Source: Lates calcarifer
Taxonomy: Eukaryota > Chordata > Actinopteri > Centropomidae
Length of the DNA stretch: 64,000 nucleotides
Direction of reading: 5' to 3'
NCBI RefSeq assembly: GCF_001640805.2
Contig: NC_066835.1
Coordinates: forward strand, 6,442,227-6,506,226
Shown here: positions 47,341-59,710 of the stretch, one piece after another
Position numbering within the stretch: position 1 is the stretch's first letter
Layout of the letters: every line of letters starts with the position of its first letter
Notes under the pieces: generated by a model
The model's database searches: none
The model's input: only the letters and a program-made list of their open reading frames with translations
What the model was told of the DNA's origin: nothing
Translations under genes and position numbers: made by a program

Positions 47341-50300
47341 CTGAGATGAAGAGGAACCAGGTAGGAGAGGAGAAAAGCAATTATTTTCTCTTCTTTTCTC
47401 TGCTGCACTACACTCAGTTGCTCCTTTATTTCAAAGGCCACATTTATTAAGTGCCACCACTGATAGAAAAACACCTACTAAAGTGACTGCTTCACCTTCT
47501 CAGATGTTTTATCCAACCAATTGTATTAATGACCAACTCAACAGAAAAGCATCATTATGTTCTGTCCGCTGTACTACAGTGGGCTCACTAATGGGGCCAT
47601 AATTGGTGCGAATTACAATGTGAACAGGCAGTGGCATAGCCTTTGGGATGGCTTGATTGAGAGGCCTACGCTGTGTCGCATTGCGGGAGATCCATGCATT
47701 CTCTTGACTCTAATCACCTCTTTTCTTCCTCATTCAGCCTCTCTTTATTTTCTTCTCCCAACCCATGCCCAGGGAGTGCAAAGCGAGCAAGTGGGGTCAT
47801 GCAGGGCTTTAAACAATTGCGGCTATTTATGCAAATACAATCAATATTTGATAGTCCCCCTCTCTACTGACTCTCTCGCTCCTGCTTCCTCTCTTCATCT
47901 CCCTCTCTAACAAGAGACTGCAGTAGGGGCATTAATTAGGGCCAGACATGCGCCAAGGATTCCCCACAGGCGTGAGCAGCACGGCCGGTTCATACCAGGC
48001 CAGGAGAGGACAGGTTTGGCTTGACCACTGCAATCAGGAAACAGTGCGATACCACGGGGGCGGCAGTTGCCACACGGCAATCTACAGAAGCCCAGCTTAA
48101 CTTAAATACCTCTACTGAAGGATAGTTTCTATAGATGGTGTCAGTTAAAGACACACCAGTGCCTGTAATGTATAGATTTCCATTCGTTTAAACTTGGCAG
48201 TATTTTGTAAGTTGATGGATTCTTGGGTGAACTGACTGCCCCCTCAAGTTACTGTTCTTACATCAGTCAAGCTCTCTGTTCCCTGTTTTCAGGTCACAGT
48301 GATAACAGGGGCAGGTTTTCTACTCAAAATTCATAGTGATTTTTAAAACAACATCAATGGTAGACAAAAGCAGGCTTCTTGGGTGAAGGTGAGGCTAATT
48401 TGCTCATCTAGCTTTGAAAGGAACCACTTAAAACAACATTAGGCAACTATTTTACCATAAAATAGCAGCTTCAAAATCATTTTGATGGTACACTGGCTTG
48501 TATTAGGGAGAATGGCACCTTTTTCATTCCCACTCTGCAACCCAAACAAAGCATTACGCACCCAAGTAACTGTGTAGTACTTTGGCACACCACCAATTAT
48601 GGGTCGTCAGCTAGCAATAAAAAATAGCTATCTTGGTAATTCTTTTCTTTCATTTATCGACCCCTTTGATGAATTTTGTGTTTGTTCCCTGAGCGACTGA
48701 TGGACTTTGTTCTCTGGACAAGAGCTGTTAGCTTCTAGAAGTACCCTGCTTCCAGTACCCTTAACCATTCAAACTCTGAGCCCAACAGAATTTAACGTGT
48801 CAGTCTACTGTAATTACAACCTTGTGGCTGCAGAGGCTGCTATTGCAGCTGCTCAGCAAAAGTTACACAGTATTGTATTTATTTCACAAAGTCATCTGCA
48901 CTCATGTTCCTTCTTTAATACAAAAAAGGGGAAGAATGAGGATCTTACAAACAGCAAGACTTGTGTCCAGACATCAACCACACATATTCCTAATAACTTT
49001 CAGGAGCTGAAATGAGAACATAATTTGAATTTGTTAAAATATTCCTGCAGTGGACATATTTGAGCAAGTGTAAGGACAAAGCACCATCTGAAGTCATAAG
49101 GGTGATGAACAGGAGATGTACCTTTACAAAATATTAAAGAGTTGTTTTTTTGTTTTTTTTTTCCACCAAGGAGCCTTTGTCAAGTGCATTGTATTACTGT
49201 ATTCTCAACTTTGGGCCAAGCCGCTAAACCCAGAGAGTCTGAAGGCTTAGTTCCGTTTGCAAACCACTGTCCTACATTTAGGACACAGCACATAGATTCT
49301 TAATAATTTCTTAGGGATTTCCACAGGATTAGGTTCAGACAACCCAAGCAACTTCCTTAACACCAGCCATTTCCAATTAGATCCTATTAACAGAACACTG
49401 ACTTCAGCTCTGCAAACACCCTATAGGGGATTTCCATCAGCTTAACAGAAGGGAAAAAGTTTATAACAGTTGCATGTATTCCTTCCATATGGCTGATATA
49501 TACTGTTCTGATTTTCTTTATCCTAGTGTACCATGAAGTTGTGTGATAACCTCTGAATCGCACCAATGAGTCATGAGTAAGACATGGAGTTATCTAGAGT
49601 ATCATGCCTATCACACATACTATGGATCATGCAAATCAGGAGTTCATGTATACTGTAAAGGCCTGATGTAGCCTGCCTGTTGAAAGGGGCTCGATTAAGC
49701 CGCAAGTAAGATGACAGAGCTTTAGAAACTGTATGGGTCAGGCTTTCTCAGAGAGAAAAAAAAGTGATGGGGAAAGCAGAGAGCGAGGAGAGAAGGAATC
49801 GTCTTTTCCCTGGTGGTCTATGAAAGCGGATGCACATGTAGCAGCTGGATGATGGAAGGCAATAAAAGGAAGATGCTTTGGAGGAAAGGTTATAAGAATA
49901 AATCAAAAACAGTAAACTCTGATGAGAAGCATCTAACGTGGACAGAAAAGGATTTCTGATGCTTTTTCATGCATAGTTTAGTCTGAGTTCTTGGCCACAC
50001 TGGCACTTGCAACACCAAAATTGATACATTTCAATGGAATTGCTGCAATAAGGAAATTTTCTAGCATTTGCTCGTAACTCTGACACACAACTTTGTGCCC
50101 TAGTTCATATTGCAAACCAGTTTGATAGCACTGACGTTTGAGAGGACCGAAGAGTCCAAAATGTAGGAAGTTATCATATTTAGCCGTGTTTCATCATGCA
50201 GTTTTATACAACTTTGTTTTGCTGGTTTGTAAGCTGTTATAAAGAGATGTGGCATGGTTTACAGGCAACCAATGCCACATACTGTCAGAGAGAAAGAAGT

Positions 50301-50439
50301 GGATGAGACGTACAGAGGTAAAGTAAAGTTAAAATGGCTACAACCAAAACTTCACAATAAATGTACCAGATGATAATGTGAAAACAAGACGAAAGGGGTC
50401 CCTCATAGTGAAGAGCCTACAGAGAATTATCACTCAAAT
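47341..50439. other. Non-coding stretch with no gene seen
   Basis: Unique sequence around 47560-47960 rich in ATTA/TAAT words, then AT-biased DNA. The 102-codon frame at 48707-49015 has no recognisable domain or splice support. Confidence 0.55.
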
Positions 50440-50830
50440 CTGAAGCACACCTCAGCTCTCTTAGAGCTTTATAGCAGAGCTACAGCTCATTTAGCTGTAC
50501 CCCACGAAACATCACCGTTTTGGTTCACTCTCACCACTCTCATGGCTAAAAATCTCTAAAAACCCTGTGTACACACTGTTCTCCCCAAACTGCAGAAGGA
50601 CACAGTTAGCAACTAGCTGGTGAATCCAGTGGAGTATTTAACAGCTGAAGAGCCAGATATTTCCCTCAGTAGTTGGTAGGAACCAAAAACTGAGCTAAAA
50701 CAGAATGACTATTGGAATCAGGTTTTCCAGGTGGCCAGAAACATGAGTGTTTTGGATGTATAGATGATACGTCAATGCTGTGTTCAGAACATATTTCTGC
50801 TGCATCCCAGTGGCCAAAAAAGGTTATCGT
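50440..50830 (+). mobile_element. Dispersed teleost repeat fragment
   Basis: CACAGTTAGCAACTAGCTGG, TTAACAGCTGAAGAGCCAGA, TATTTCCCTCAGTAGTTGGT, AACCAAAAACTGAGCTAAAA and a later CCCAGTGGCCAAAAA are the wording of a common teleost repeat as I recall it. A shorter diverged relative (TTGGTGGAGAGTTAAAGAGC, AAGTGAATATTGGACTTATA) lies at 26660-26740. Non-coding. Confidence 0.55.
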
Positions 50831-52885
50831 AAGTTTAAGGTTTCTCAAATTGGATTTCAAATTGACACGTGTATATGAGCTACACTGTACCGTTAGATTC
50901 ACAACTATAAATACACTTTCACTATGTCACCAAGCTCCTAGCATTACCTATTTTCTGAGTACAATTAAATATTTATTTAAGGCTGTAACACAGAGCCCTT
51001 GTTTGCTGTTTCAAGCTGCTCAAATAGTTCTGCCTAGAACTCCTCCCAAGGTTGCGTTAAATGACATCAGCACCAGTGGACAATGGTCTGTTCCAACATG
51101 AGGATGCCACATTGCCAAGTCCTCTCCACATACAGTAAGCAGCTGGGCAAAAACCTTGTAAGTAGGCACACACAGACAGGCGACTGGTTGCAAAACAAGC
51201 ACCCCCATCTCTTGTCTTAATGGGTGTTAGAATCTGTTCTGACTGTACACAAATCAAATGAATGTACCAGCTCAAGGCTCGCCTGCAGACACACTGCACA
51301 TTAGAGTGAGGCGCTTGTGATACGGTGCTCTTAAGCTGGCACAGAACTGTATGCATAAATCAGAGGGAGCACTGCTGAGCCGAACAGAGGGGATGAGCGG
51401 ACAGAAGTGCACGGGGATGGTTGAAAGAAAGGTAAAAAGTGTGAGAAGGACACAAAGGGAAAGGTTTAAGCAGAAAAAAGAAGGGACACATGTCCTCTTT
51501 CTGCTTCACTGGGTTGCATACAAGTGAACCACGTGTTATTGTTACATCTGTGCATACGTGTGCAGGCTTGCATATACTGTAGAAGTACATGCACGTGCGT
51601 GTAACAATCAGATTTGTGCATGCGGGTGCACAGATGCAGCTGTGGTTTGCTTCATGGTTGTGTATCTTTATGGGTGCACTCACACACACTTATTCTCTGT
51701 GGTCAGGGCAAAACACTTAAGAGCCCAGCTCCCTCCTCAGTACTCACCTGACAGCTCACCATTTTTCATAGCATTTCTACTGCTCTCTCCCTCCCTCTCT
51801 TTCTCCTTTTCATTTGCTGCTTTCCCCCTATCTTTTCCCTACTTCTTCTAAATTGCACTGCTCTCCTAGGACTTAAGAACAGGACGATGAGGAACAGCAG
51901 AGCAAAACAAGGCAATAACAATTCAAAAACAATGACCTCAAAACAAATTTGCTGAGTTCAACGTGGGCCCCCATATTGCCTCCCATTCTTTTCGTCACAA
52001 GCGGGCAATTTGGAGAAAGACTAAAGTTATGATTAATTCATCCCACTGCTGCTGGTGAATATATCAGTAGCAGTGATGCCCCAGAGCATCCAAACAATCA
52101 GTATCTTTCTCATTATTCTCAGTCAGACCTGCGAAAGATTTTGTGTATGTGTGGGTGTTATAACATATTCAAAATGTATGCACATGCCTGTGTGATTCTC
52201 TAAATGTGATTTTTCGTCCGTGTCCCTTCACCCGAAACCCAATTCCAAGCTTGCTAATGCATTATGGATCATTAGACAAATATACTGACGGCGCACTGAT
52301 TACAGAAATGAATGATGCATGCTGTTTTGCCCCATTGTGTGTGTGTAAATGTGTGCACTTTCATCTGTGTGTGTTCTGATGCACACAGAGAGGTCGTTTT
52401 GAGAGAGACAGTCTCAAAGCAATGAATAGGATGTCCATTAGTGGCAGACTATTGGTAATACGACACAAGGGTTACGGATAGGGTTTACAGCGTCATCCTA
52501 AACCACGTCATCAGCTTCCAATCAAGGTCACCTGCAGGGTAACACAGAGAGTGTAACTCAATTCTTGCATCAGCATGTATAGTGAGAATTATCTGTACTA
52601 TCCACAAAGATAAAGTGCTAGAAAATAAAATGGAATTAACTTTAGCACCATTATTATGAACATATGACATATTTTTTATAGCCTTTTTTAACAGAAATGT
52701 CAACTGCTTTCAGCCTCTACACATCAACTGACAAACTCATTTTTAGTTTTCAACTGAGAATTCAATTACTTAAATTCACGCTTCAACTACTCACAGTGCA
52801 CTTAAACCATTTCTAGGGCTTCAATTTCAATTGCTGTCATTGTTTACCATTTTATTGCGACTGCTTTCTTCTCTCACTCTTATAG
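50831..52885. other. Non-coding stretch with no gene seen
   Basis: TC-rich DNA at 51780-51850. A minus-strand GTCAG|GTGAGTACT site at 51749/51750 is a near-perfect donor, but no matching acceptor or open frame supports an exon; it could be the end of a first (transcription-start) exon or chance. Confidence 0.5.
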
Positions 52886-53019
52886 TTCAACTACTTAAAT
52901 TTTTCATCTTTCCCACTTCATCTAACAGTTCAGTTGTTTTCATCTTTCCAACTTCAACTGACATTTCAGCAGCTTTCATTGTTCACACTTCAACCGGCAG
53001 TTCAACTACTTTCAAATGA
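52886..53019 (+). repeat. Degenerate 36-bp minisatellite
   Basis: Units starting TTCA(A/G) at 52886, 52929, 52965 and 53001 share TTCA...TTTCATC/GTTTCC/CAC...ACTTCAACxG. The two central units are exactly 36 bp, the first is longer by an indel and the last is partial. More diverged TTCAACT/CAATT words extend upstream to about 52745. Because 36 is a multiple of three, one frame stays open and shows a 12-residue repeat (FPTSTD / VHTSTG); I regard this as a by-product. Confidence 0.75.
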
Positions 53020-54442
53020 TGACATACTGTATGCGCTGGACAAATTCCACAAAAGACACTTTAATTGCTTTACACGCTGCAACTTAAAACTGGAACTCCC
53101 ATTCATCATCTCAGATACAAAAAACATTTTAGGACATTGGAATTTTTAAAAATTTTCTGTATAAATAAGCACATGTATATTTTCTTCAGAAAGTTCAGGC
53201 TTTTCTAGTTTACTGAATACCTTCTTTTTTGGATGAGAACAAGTGGGACCTCCATATTGGTGCCATTTGTACCACATCGTCATGAAGATAGAACCACAGT
53301 GGAACATTTCAGCTGTCTGTCAACAGTTATTTAGAGTTTTTTTTAACACAATTTTCTCACACTTTTACACTTCTCAATACACCCAACAGCTAAATGAGAG
53401 TTTCTTCTGCTCACTTCGCTGTACCGAATCCCAATTCACAATCTCTGACAAGTGGCAACTTCAGTTTTCCACCCTTCACTCCATCTGGCACAGTGGTCTT
53501 CAGCCTATCGGAGGTGCAGATTTCCACCAGTGGGAGGGAGGAGGGTTGAATGAATCAGAGCAAATTGTGGGGGTCATGTTGAGGTCACAGATGATGTCAC
53601 GGTGGAGCGAGTCTCTTCAAGTGAAGTCATCAAAGCCTCATTATTCTTTTCACTCAGGTCCGCTTGGGCAAATTAGCTTCACCACTCAGGTATGTGCATG
53701 TGTGTGTGTTTCACACTCTAATTTGTGCCAGTGCCCAGTGTGAGTACACCCGAGATGGCTTTTGTGTGCTTGTGCGCGCGTTGTGTGTGTGTGTGTGTGT
53801 ATTTGTGTGCAGGGGTGCTAATTGAGTTTAAAATTCAGCTGTTCAAAGAAACACACAGCATTTGTGGTCAGATGCTGTTGGAAGAGGACACATCATCAAA
53901 CAGCCTTATTACAATGACAAGCATTAAGGAGGCGGCAGAGAGGTAGAGAGAGGGAGGAAAGGAGGAAAAAAGCATCAAAACATAAGAAGGAGACTTATCT
54001 GTTTTTCTTATACTTGCTGCGCTATCCTCACTTATTTACATCTGATGAATCATTTTCACTTAAGTGAGAGATAGAAGGACACCAGGTGAAGAAGTGATGA
54101 TAAACAAACAAGAGAGGAGTTTATTTATCTTAAAATCGTCATCAACCTGTTGTCACGCGCAGCAGCGGAACCACTGGGCGTAACATTCGTCACGGACTAG
54201 CTGCCTCCGTTGCAATTTGCATATTCCTGTTTGCATAATGTGCATAAGCTTGTGGTTCTAATTACAGTATAACGAGCATCAAAATTGATTGCTTGTGTAT
54301 CTTTTTCTGTTTAAGGAGTCAGTCTTGATCTAAACAGTCATTTGGAGTGTGTGTGCATATGTGTCTGTGTATGTTTGCACGTTTTATAAAAAGTGATCCG
54401 GTGACCTTTAAGTGAGGAAGGGAGGAGAAAAGTCAGTGATTC

Positions 54443-54471
54443 TCACACACACACACACACACACACACACC
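54443..54471. repeat. (CA)n microsatellite
   Basis: About fourteen CA units. Confidence 0.94.
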
Positions 54472-55343
54472 CCAAAGACCCACACACTGAGTGTCATATT
54501 TGGTTAATGCGTTGATTTTGCAGAGATTCGCTTTATCAGGAGAGCATGTAAAACACTCCATCACATGGAGCTTTGCTAAAGGCCAGCACTGTCACAGCTG
54601 CTTTGCTAGTCTCTAGGTAACTGCTGCACATATTTGCCACATACTCAACTACATAACCTGTATGGACATTTATTCCAACAAGCATGATGACATGGAAACA
54701 AAAACATCCAGTGCATCTGTCTCGTGCATTAGACAGGAGAAAGCCTCTGTGTTTGCTCATGCATGTGTGAAAGATAAATGCAAAATAAATGCTACAAACT
54801 GCCCTTATTTCTGCATATACAAGTCCCCTGATGTAAAACACAACTGCGACAAAACCCACCTGAAACACTGAACTGAATTTAAACATCCATTTCCTGACAC
54901 TGCGCACATCCAGCTTATACCAATTAGTGGTGAAAAACCTGCAAGGACCAGAATTGCACTGTAAATGTCATAAAGACCTACATGTGCACCCAGCAGGGAG
55001 AGAAAGAAAGACAGAGAGAAAGTGAGGGACAAGTAGACGCTAATTAGCAGATGGGAGCAAAGCAGCGCTAAGAGTTTTGACAATGAGGAATGTCGTAATT
55101 CCGAATCGTCCATTCTCTCCCTCCTCTTCCATCCCGTCCCTCTCATTAATTGGCTGTCACAGTTGTGAGTGTCTTGATGTATGTCTGGTGTGTGTGTGTG
55201 TGCGCGTGTGGTGATTGTCAACATCAGACAGACCGCCGTGGGCTGCGGTTGCCCCGGGCGATGAGCAACCACATCATTAGAGGGAGGTGATTATCTTATT
55301 CCGTGTGACGATGCTGACTACATTGGTAACCAACACACAAACG

Positions 55344-55366
55344 CACACACACACACACACACACAC
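55344..55366. repeat. (CA)n microsatellite
   Basis: About eleven CA units. Confidence 0.93.
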
Positions 55367-55601
55367 TCGCGAGCTCTCCCTCTTGCTTTATGAGTTTTTT
55401 TTCCATCTGTTTCCATCAATCTGTCAATTTTCAGGCTCTTTATTCATTTCTTAACTTCCTGTCTCCTGCCTGACTTTCTGTCCCTCATATTAAACCCACG
55501 CTCGAACACACACAACAGGGGTTGGGAAGTCAGGCAAAACAGCATTAAGTGGAAGAATGTAGAAAATGCCACCTAAGTGATAATGAAGGAAAGAAATGCC
55601 A

Positions 55602-55603
<2 letters not shown>

Positions 55604-55633
<30 letters not shown>
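55604..55633. repeat. (GT)n microsatellite
   Basis: Fifteen GT units. Confidence 0.95.
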
Positions 55634-55635
<2 letters not shown>

Positions 55636-56579
55636 GCTAAGTGGCCATATGTGTGTTAATGTCCACATATGTCTGCCTGTAGGATTGTGCAAGTTTAGAA
55701 GACATGAAAAGAGCGAAGACAGAACAGAAATTCACCGAGACTTCACACAGAGAGTCACAGAGAAAGGAACAAAAATCAAAAAGCAAAGCAAAAAGAGAGA
55801 TAACTCATCTTCTCTCCTACCGAGACTCATCTACGGGCTGTGCAATTGCGCTACGCCATCTTTACTGCTCAGCTTGTAGCCCTTAAGCAATACAGGGATT
55901 AGCGTAGAATTTGTTCTGTGAAGATCCTGCTCTAATATGTGGCTGTGATGTAAAGGAATCTATCTTGATGCATTAAGACCTGGGGGAGAGCTCTGTTAGG
56001 AATGAGGCAAAACAAAGAGATGAAGGTGTTCAGTAAAAACAGTTGCTACAGAACTCAGGCCTTTTAAATCGTGGTGTAATATCTCTCAGTCTTCGCAGAA
56101 TGTCACAGGATCGGTGGATAAAAAAAGCTTGCTGTTACCTACATGTTACCTGGCAACTTGGGAAAGCAACACGACTCACTTTAGCTATTACATTATGTTT
56201 GAGAGGGAAGATTTTATGTTGATTAATTCACTGTATAACCATTTGCTGCTATTATGCCGAGGCTGACTGAGGGCATGTTTCTGTTCGACGCTGTTGGATA
56301 CTACATCTGGCTCCTACCTTGTTACTTAGTAACATGAAAATGTTGCTGTTGCTTCCTCTGAATGTGTATATGATGTCATTTCTACCCACTGCTTGTGTTT
56401 ATTATTCTCTGTTCTGCTAATATTTTACAGTTATGGTAGTGACTCTGTGAGACTAGTTAGGGACAGGGTGTTTTTGAGCTAATGCTAACATCAGCATAGT
56501 AACACTCATAATGCCAATGCAAACAGGCCAATGTTTGGCAGGTATAATGTTTACCACATTCAGTATACCTTGCTAACAC

Positions 56580-56758
56580 GCTATGCTAGGACAAAAACTG
56601 AAATAAAAATAACAGAGGTTTTATGGGGGACTACTGTTTCCCCTTGCCTCTTGTCTTTGTACTAAGCTAAGCTATTGGGCCATTGCTTTTAGCTAAATAC
56701 TTAACAAATATAAGCAAAAAAACCAAATACTTTCCAAAATGTGAAACTGTTCCTTTAA
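56580..56758 (+). mobile_element. 3' end of the 13937-type MITE, degenerate
   Basis: GGTTTTATGGGGG, CTGTTTCCCCTTGCCTCTTG, TACTAAGCTAAGCTA and the terminal CCAAAATGTGAAACTGTTCC followed by TTTAA match the 3' half of the family. The reverse complement of the terminus, TTAAAGGAACAGTTTCACAT, matches the start of the 13937 copy, TTAAAGGAACAGTTAACATT, which confirms inverted termini for this family. Confidence 0.6.
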
Positions 56759-59427
56759 CTGCTGGCCTCCATTATTTAGCTATGTGTCATGCATTAGATC
56801 TAAATCATGCTCTGTGTGGGTAGAGAGGAGATGGTGGGATCATATCTAGTGCAAATTAAGGGAAATAATTAATGTGGAGATTGTTCTGAAAGCTAAGTGG
56901 TTAGCTCAGTTCATGTTACACGTGTTCCAGGATAATTAACCTCTAAAAGGAGGTGAGGATGTGTGTTGGATTCAGACAGTGAGATGATACAACAGAGGTG
57001 GTGCTCTGCAGAAAAAAAACAACATCGGACCGTGAGCAGGTTATGGAAACGCGAGGCGGTCTGATGTGCAGCAGAACTAGCAGGGTGCTGAAAATGTGAA
57101 CAACTGTTTTGGCACGCTGAGTCTCTTCCTGTGATGCTGTTTCTCATTATCTTCCTGTGTTAATCTTGAGATCTGCTCATTAAACAGAGCAAGAACATCC
57201 ACACACTGTCAGCAACTCCACAGGAACAAAGTGCCAGCACACGGAGAAGTGTTCACTCATAAAGACGCACGCAAAGAGAGACGCCGTATCTCACCCCTCT
57301 CTCCATATGTGTCACTCTCATCATGGAGCCATTTCTGCCTCCATCACATGCTGAAACGCCTTAGATTTCAAATATGATGACATGTGGCATTTCATTAATC
57401 AATTTTTCATACTTGACAGTCTATGAATATACTGAAGGCTGAGATTTTCATAGTGATTCATGTTGGCCTCACAAGCCAGTGAGCCAAGCCAGTGTATGTA
57501 GCTGAATGTGTTTGTCCATGCTCATAAGAGAGTGTCTTTGTGTGGGTTGGGAATATGAATTATCTCTCCCCTAAAAACATAAACAAATGCAATATGTATG
57601 TTTGGCCGAAGAAAGCTGTCAGACCTGATCTCTGTCTGTGCCCGCTGTGTGCATCTGTGCATGTTGCTGCTTATTTTAAATTCATGCATTTCTTATTCAC
57701 CGACGAAACTTCCACAAAACAGTTTGGGACAAAAATGACATCTTATTCCTTAAACCGTATACTGCAGAACAGTTTCACACGAGACACAGCCTTGCATAAC
57801 ATTACTGTGGTTTTGCCTTGCTGCCCATCCCCACACACTCAGTTCCAGTCTGCTCAGAGCACTCAGTGACATCCATATTGCATGAGAATATTGCTTGGAA
57901 CTAGTCACACAAACATACAGACAGGCATGCATACGGTTTCTCACAAAAATACATACAGCATCATGCATACATAGAACGCATATAGAGAATGCATGCACAC
58001 ACACATACACAGACACACACAGACACAGCAACTCTCATTATAAAGTATGAGGTCATGAGTTCAGGCCTCGGAGCCTGCAACCCAGATAGCACCTCTTCTT
58101 CTTCTTGTAGCTTTATTAATTCATCGAGCGAGCATCGCGCACCGCAAGCTCCACAAACCATAATTTACTATGCACTGCGCTAACAGCTGGAGTGTATCTC
58201 AAATAGAGTACAGTTACATTTCCCCTGCTGTCCCTTACATGACAACAAAGCCAGCAGCTTAGTTATTTTTGAGCTGACGAGCAAGCAGAGGAGACGAGCG
58301 CTACAGACAGACAGAGCTGGGGAGAGAAATTGCCTAAGCTCAGTGTGCCTCTGATGTTCATCAGCTAGCAGAAAAGATGGAGGTTAAATGAAGGAGGAAA
58401 GAATTGTTGCCAGTGGGTAGAGAGGAAAGAGAGACTGAGTGGTTAACAGAGGATTAAAAAAACAGCATGTAGCATATTACACACTTTCCCAGAGTACATA
58501 TTTAAATATGAAACTTCTCTGTCTTTCACACTTTAGATTAACCTTCTCTTCTCGTTCTGCTCCTTTTCGCTGATTTTCTCTCCCACCCTGAGGTTGTGGG
58601 CAGAGAGCCAGCTGAGAGAGAGAGAGAGAGAGTGTGTGTGTGGGTCCCGGTAGAGTGTGTGTAAACTCGACCCCTAACCCACCCTTGAGAGATCCAAACC
58701 ATCAAATATGCATATGGAAGCCAGAGCTGCTATATGTTTTTTTCGTACTCTGAACCAGGCCCATTCCTACTCCGCTACATTTGAATGCATTTAGAGGATT
58801 AAGTATAGAAATTGTATGCACCATCCCTCCAATTAATGCCCCCTCTTAAATGTACAATCACACAAGCAGAAGTTTCTCACTCTCATTGCAGACTCACCAG
58901 ATTGTGACCCTCCTTCCTCTGCTCTAGCCGGCTGACTTTTTTTTTTATCTTCTTTTTTTTTTCTTCGTCTAGCCTAGCATCAGCGATTTCCTTTATTTCA
59001 CCCACACAGGTTTCAAGCTGAGACAAGGTTGCTCCTGATGAGGTGGGTTCATGGAAAATTTCAGAGCAACTCTCTCAAAGAACAGGAGCGTGATGAAACC
59101 AGAGTCTGCCTCGCATTTGGTGAGCATGCACCGCGGTTCCAGTCTGTTCACCTGGAAAAGTATGAGACAATGGGAGAGAGTCAAACGGCAGAGTAAATCC
59201 TAAAATGTCATCCAAAGTCCTCACTCGGGGTGCAACTTCACACTGTTTCAAAAGGGATTGTTGTCATTCAGCCAGAATGCATTTCCTGGCAGCTATGGAT
59301 GCTTTCAAACACTATGAACTTTAATCCAATGAGCCATATCTCATTTTAAGATGGCCTAGCTGCCCCTTGAAGGTATTTCTATATAAACCTGGACACAATC
59401 CCATCATAATGGGCTCAATCAGGCTCT
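56759..59427. other. Non-coding stretch, one weak exon-like block
   Basis: Contains a (GA)n(GT)n tract at 58614-58641 and unique sequence. A minus-strand frame (59151 to about 59002) follows a good CATACTTTTCCAG| acceptor-like site and reads VNRLEPRCMLTKCEADSGF; no family was recognised and the donor side is weak. Not called a gene. Confidence 0.5.
58614..58641. repeat. (GA)n(GT)n compound microsatellite
   Basis: Nine GA units passing directly into five GT units. Confidence 0.9.
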
Positions 59428-59710
59428 CTCTTAAAGAGAAATCCACCCCAAAAATTGATGGATCTTGCACTGCAGGCTCTGTTGTATTGTTTAGAGTTTA
59501 TGTGCACCAGCACTCTTTCCAAATAGTTTCCTGAGTTTATAGCTGCTCCGTCAAAGGACCAAAGACTCTGGTTGAGCCTCAATACAACAGCATACAATGC
59601 TGTGGCCACAAGAGATTCAGTGTTTTCAGCCTGGACACTCAACGCTGGATAAATTCTCACATCACTCTATAAAAGTGAAACTGACAATTTTAAGGGGAAT
59701 TGGGTGCACA
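59428..59710 (+). mobile_element. Dispersed teleost repeat (AAATCCACCCC family)
   Basis: Starts AAAGAGAAATCCACCCCAAA and contains CTTGCACTGCAGGCTCTGTT, CGTCAAAGGACCAAAGACTC, GCTGTGGCCACAAGAGATTC and CAGCCTGGACACTCAACGCT, wording I recall from a common teleost repeat. Non-coding; both strands are free of domain-like frames. Confidence 0.6.

Larger units (their letters stand above)
53020..56579. other. Non-coding stretch with microsatellites
   Basis: Contains (GT)n at 53782-53800, (CA)n at 54443-54471 and 55344-55366, and (GT)n at 55604-55633. A 166-codon plus-strand frame at 53243-53743 has no recognisable domain and runs into the GT tract. The unique block 54150-54310 has several octamer-like words. 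Confidence 0.55.

Noticed and set aside
53243..53743. 166-codon plus-strand frame, the second longest in the window
   Set aside because: No recognised domain or splice context, it ends in a GT-rich tract, and it follows directly on a minisatellite; best explained as chance or repeat-derived.
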